This document shows, piece by piece, positions 61,876 to 64,000 of a stretch of 64,000 nt of DNA. Numbering within the stretch: position 1 is the stretch's first letter; the number at the start of each line of letters is the position of its first letter. The position numbers and the translations under genes are program-made. The stretch spans positions 2,232,001 to 2,296,000 of the forward strand of contig NZ_CP095078.1 in NCBI RefSeq assembly GCF_022919075.1. Direction: 5' to 3'. The notes below the pieces were generated by a model that searched no databases, was not told the DNA's origin, and saw only the letters and a program-made list of their open reading frames with translations. This DNA comes from Nocardioides sp. W7. Its GTDB lineage: Bacteria; Actinomycetota; Actinomycetes; Propionibacteriales; Nocardioidaceae.

Positions 61876-62244
61876 GTGGGCGACGACGAGACGGACGCGC
61901 GACCGGTCTTCGTGCTGCACGAGCACCACCGGCCCCGCCACCACTTCGATCTGCGCCTGGAGGAGGGCGGGGTGCTCCGGTCCTGGGCGGTCCCCAAGGG
62001 GCTCCCGACCGACAGTCGACACGACCGGCTCGCCGTGGCGGTCGACGACCACGACCTGGAGCACGCGTCGTACACCGACGAGCACAAGGAGATCGCCGAC
62101 GCCGGCTGGTGGGAGCTGGTCGACCGCACCGAGCGGCGGTTCGTGTTCGTGCTGCACGGTGGCTCCGGCGGCCGGCGCTACGCGCTGATCCGGACCGGCG
62201 GCGGGTCGGACTGGCTCCTGCACCTGACGAAGGAGCAGCTCTGA
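61876..62244 (+). CDS. Stand-alone LigD-type 3'-phosphoesterase domain
   Basis: 122 aa. HEHHRPRHHFDLRLEEGGVLRSW is the PE-domain signature with its metal-binding His and Asp, followed by AVPKGLPTD and VAVDDHDLEH carrying the other catalytic His/Glu. Bacterial LigD fuses this domain to a ligase and primase; here it is alone. The segment normally containing YGAG and WDxG between the DHDLE motif and the final strands is missing, so the domain is shorter than usual (about 120 versus about 150 residues). It probably trims 3' ends in double-strand-break repair. Confidence 0.82.
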   Translation: MGDDETDARPVFVLHEHHRPRHHFDLRLEEGGVLRSWAVPKGLPTDSRHDRLAVAVDDHDLEHASYTDEHKEIADAGWWELVDRTERRFVFVLHGGSGGRRYALIRTGGGSDWLLHLTKEQL

Positions 62245-62283
62245 CCCCCAGCCGCCGATCACGGGTGTGAGCCCGATCCCGGG

Positions 62284-62898
62284 TCAGTCGTCGCGCTCGG
62301 TCCGGAGCACCTCGCCCGTCCCGGCGTCGACGGTGACGGTCTGCTCGGTCGCGGTGTCCTCGTCGAGCTGGACCTCCCACACGGCGGTGCCGGCGCTGAG
62401 GTCCAGGTCGAGCCCGGTGACGGTGCCGGAGGGTACGGCGGTCCGCGCCGCCTCGACCGCGCCCGCGACGTCGACGGTCGCGTCCGCCAGCAGCTGCTGA
62501 CGCTCGGCCAGGTCGTCGGCGTCGTCGGCGTCGACCACCGGGTCGCGCGTCACGCTCGCGCCGTCGGCCGAGACCGTGAGGTCGTGGGCGGTGCCGTCGG
62601 CGGCGACCACCTCGGCGTCCCAGCCCGCGGCCTCGAGGTCGAGGGTGAACAGGACGCCGCCGGGCACCGCACCGGCCGCGGTCGCGGCTGCGGCGAGCAC
62701 GACGTCGTCGCCCGCCGGCCCGGATGCCGGCTCGGAGGAGGCCGGTCCGGAGGGGTCGGCGGTGGAGCTCGCCGAGCGCTCGGCGGCGTCGTCCCGGTCG
62801 TCGCCGTCGTCGTCCCCGCAGGCGACCAGGCCGAGGGTGAGGGGGCCGACGAGCAGGGCGGTCAGGACGGGGGAGCGGGTGGAGCGGCGGGTCGACAT
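62284..62898 (-). CDS. PepSY-like lipoprotein
   Basis: 204 aa. Lipoprotein signal with LVAC (Cys at about 27) followed by a long Asp/Ser-rich linker, then two PepSY-like units (about 85-130, VPGGVLFTLDLEAAGWDAEV; about 145-200, TAVPSGTVTGLDLDLSAGTA then VWEVQLDEDTATEQTVTVDA). PepSY domains are thought to inhibit proteases or bind ligands at the cell surface. It lies alone. No two-component genes are adjacent in this window. Confidence 0.8.
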   Translation of the reverse strand: MSTRRSTRSPVLTALLVGPLTLGLVACGDDDGDDRDDAAERSASSTADPSGPASSEPASGPAGDDVVLAAAATAAGAVPGGVLFTLDLEAAGWDAEVVAADGTAHDLTVSADGASVTRDPVVDADDADDLAERQQLLADATVDVAGAVEAARTAVPSGTVTGLDLDLSAGTAVWEVQLDEDTATEQTVTVDAGTGEVLRTERDD

Positions 62899-63101
62899 CG
62901 GGTGCCTCCTGGTGAGTGGGTGTGCCACCACCCTGCGGGCGGTCGCGCTAACGGCGCGCGAACCCGATCTCAAGGGGAGGCAAAGGTGCCACCGGCCGGT
63001 GCGCCCGGTGCTGTCGGTGGGCGCTGGGACGCTGGCGCCGTCCTGTTCTCGGGCCCACGATGGCGAGGAGCGTCGATGTGTCGAGCGGACGAGGAGTCCA
63101 G

Positions 63102-63653
63102 GTGTCGGTCAGGCGAGAAGATCCGCTGCGTCGGGTCCGCATGTCCTGGGAGGAGTTCCTGGAGCTTCCCGAGTGGCCCCGCGCCGAGTGGGTCGACGGG
63201 GAGGTGGTGATGCTCGTGGCCCCTCCGGTGTTCGACCACGGGACTGCCCAGACGCAGCTCACCTTGTTGCTGGCGCCGCTCTTTCCGGACTGTTGGGTGG
63301 TCCCTGGGGTCTTCCTCGCCCTCCCGTGCAACCGGGTGCGCCTGCCCGACCTGATGCTGGTCGCGGAGCGGCCCGCCGACGGCTGGGTCCGGGCCGCCCC
63401 GATCCTCGTGGTCGAGGTGCTGTCGCCGTCGACCCGCTCGGAGGACACCATCCGCAAGTCGATGGAGTACGCCGAGGGCGGCGCCCAGCAGCACTGGGTG
63501 GTCGATCCCGACCTCCGGGCGATCGACCTGTGGCGCAACGTCGACGGGGAGTGGACGCTGCTCGCCCGTGTGGACGACGACCGTCCGACGGCCGAGGTCG
63601 AGCTGGCCGGGGTCACGGTGCCGATCGACCTGCGCCAGATCCTGCGCGACTGA
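63102..63653 (+). CDS. Uma2-family (DUF820) nuclease-fold protein
   Basis: 183 aa from the GTG at 63102, which has GAGGAG 5 nt upstream (an ATG at 63060 has no RBS). Uma2 pattern: MSWEEFLELPEWPRAEWVDG, RLPDLMLVAE and PILVVEVLSPSTRSEDTIRK, then YAEGGAQQHWVVDPDLRAIDLW. The Asp, Glu and Lys of a PD-(D/E)XK site are present. Function is unknown; such genes are common, often in multiple copies, in actinobacteria and cyanobacteria. Followed by the ileS T-box leader. Confidence 0.88.
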   Translation: MSVRREDPLRRVRMSWEEFLELPEWPRAEWVDGEVVMLVAPPVFDHGTAQTQLTLLLAPLFPDCWVVPGVFLALPCNRVRLPDLMLVAERPADGWVRAAPILVVEVLSPSTRSEDTIRKSMEYAEGGAQQHWVVDPDLRAIDLWRNVDGEWTLLARVDDDRPTAEVELAGVTVPIDLRQILRD

Positions 63654-63689
63654 CGCGGTATCCGATTGGCGGCGACCCCCGGCCCCGCC

Positions 63690-63885
63690 GTACGATTTGC
63701 TCACAGGCGTTCGAGCCGTCATCAGCGGCGAGCCTCCGGAAGAAAGCCCTCGGGCGACTAGAACCGGACGGGTGGCCCGTCACAGCCGCGACAGAGAGGC
63801 TCCGCGAGGGGCAAGCAGGGTGGTACCGCGGTCCTCGGATCGTCCCTGCGGTGATCGAACCACTACACCGCAGGAGCTGCCGCCC
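63690..63885 (+). promoter_or_regulatory. T-box riboswitch of ileS, translational type
   Basis: The T-box sequence GGTGGTACCGCGG is at 63819-63831. Upstream lies a stem I region with a possible Ile specifier ATC at 63721-63723. Downstream, CCTGCGGTG (63845-63853) and CACCGCAGG (63866-63874) form a perfect 9-bp stem that buries the start of AGGAG, the ileS ribosome-binding site. There is no U-run terminator, so control is by translation: uncharged tRNA-Ile would stabilise the alternative fold and free the site. The 5' boundary and specifier are approximate. Confidence 0.85.
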
Positions 63886-64000
63886 ATGACCTACCCCAAG
63901 GTCTTCACCGACGCCGCGGGCGCCGTCCCCTCGAGCCCGAAGTTCCCGCAGGTCGAGGAGCGGGTGCTGGCCTACTGGGCCGCCGACGGCACCTTCCAGG
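63886..64000 (+). CDS. ileS: Isoleucyl-tRNA synthetase, N-terminal fragment
   Basis: Only the first 38 codons are in the window. MTYPKVFTDAAGAVPSSPKF, then VEERVLAYWAADGTFQ, matches the start of actinobacterial IleS (class I synthetase). The upstream T-box and AGGAG fix the ATG at 63886. The gene continues beyond the window edge. Confidence 0.88.
   Translation, partial: MTYPKVFTDAAGAVPSSPKFPQVEERVLAYWAADGTFQ

Overview
The window is high-GC DNA from an actinobacterium, most likely Nocardioides or a close relative in Propionibacteriales. The base composition and frequent GTG starts fit this, as do a mycothiol gene (mshB), a VanW-family protein, an fdxA-dapC pair, a DUF222/HNH endonuclease, a class F sortase and a translational T-box before ileS. 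Many genes have a TANNNT -10 hexamer 5-8 nt before the start codon, so their transcripts are probably leaderless, as is common in this phylum.

Layout. (1) 0-10.3 kb is mostly housekeeping: xseA/xseB facing ispH, a YciO/Sua5 protein, rmuC with DUF6542, xthA, an SDR gene coupled to a probable phosphatidylcholine synthase, a MOSC protein and ychF. (2) 10.3-16 kb is accessory: a Phd/RelE toxin-antitoxin pair between imperfect repeats of the ychF 3' end, a gene-poor stretch with two hairpins, and a class F sortase with a large LPXTG surface protein. (3) 16-21.8 kb holds an alcohol dehydrogenase, a PAS histidine kinase, a flavoprotein dehydrogenase, and an SMR efflux gene divergent from a TetR regulator over two palindromic operators. 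(4) 21.8-41.3 kb is a purine-catabolism island. A ten-gene, nearly gap-free minus-strand operon (uraD-uraH-uox-allB-pucG-allC-murR/rpiR-FAD subunit-xdh-guaD) converts guanine through xanthine, urate, 5-hydroxyisourate, OHCU, allantoin and allantoate to ureidoglycine and transaminates it. Beside it lie a four-gene ABC importer, an XRE-cupin regulator, an unusual adenosine-deaminase-like gene coupled to a 2OG-Fe(II) oxygenase, and an acetamidase/formamidase with an AtzH-amidase fusion. The uraD operon and the importer have nearly superimposable promoters, which suggests co-regulation.

(5) 41.3-53.5 kb: an ECF-type sigma factor with a membrane partner, VOC, DUF202, thioesterase, DUF222-HNH, Nudix, mshB-DUF6113-VanW, GNAT, fdxA and dapC. 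(6) 53.6-60.9 kb separates dapC from dapD and carries a 1013-aa DUF4157 protein with a caspase/CHAT-like His-Cys pair, a WD40 protein, a cell-wall-enzyme-like protein and a secreted CotH-like protein. (7) 60.9-64 kb: dapD, a stand-alone LigD-type phosphoesterase domain, a lipoprotein, an Uma2 nuclease-fold protein, then an ileS T-box leader and the first 115 bases of ileS.

The best candidates for undescribed biology are the DUF4157/CHAT-like + WD40 pair, the altered deaminase with its oxygenase, the shared purine promoter box, and a 19-nt repeat that sits in frame inside both uox and xdh.
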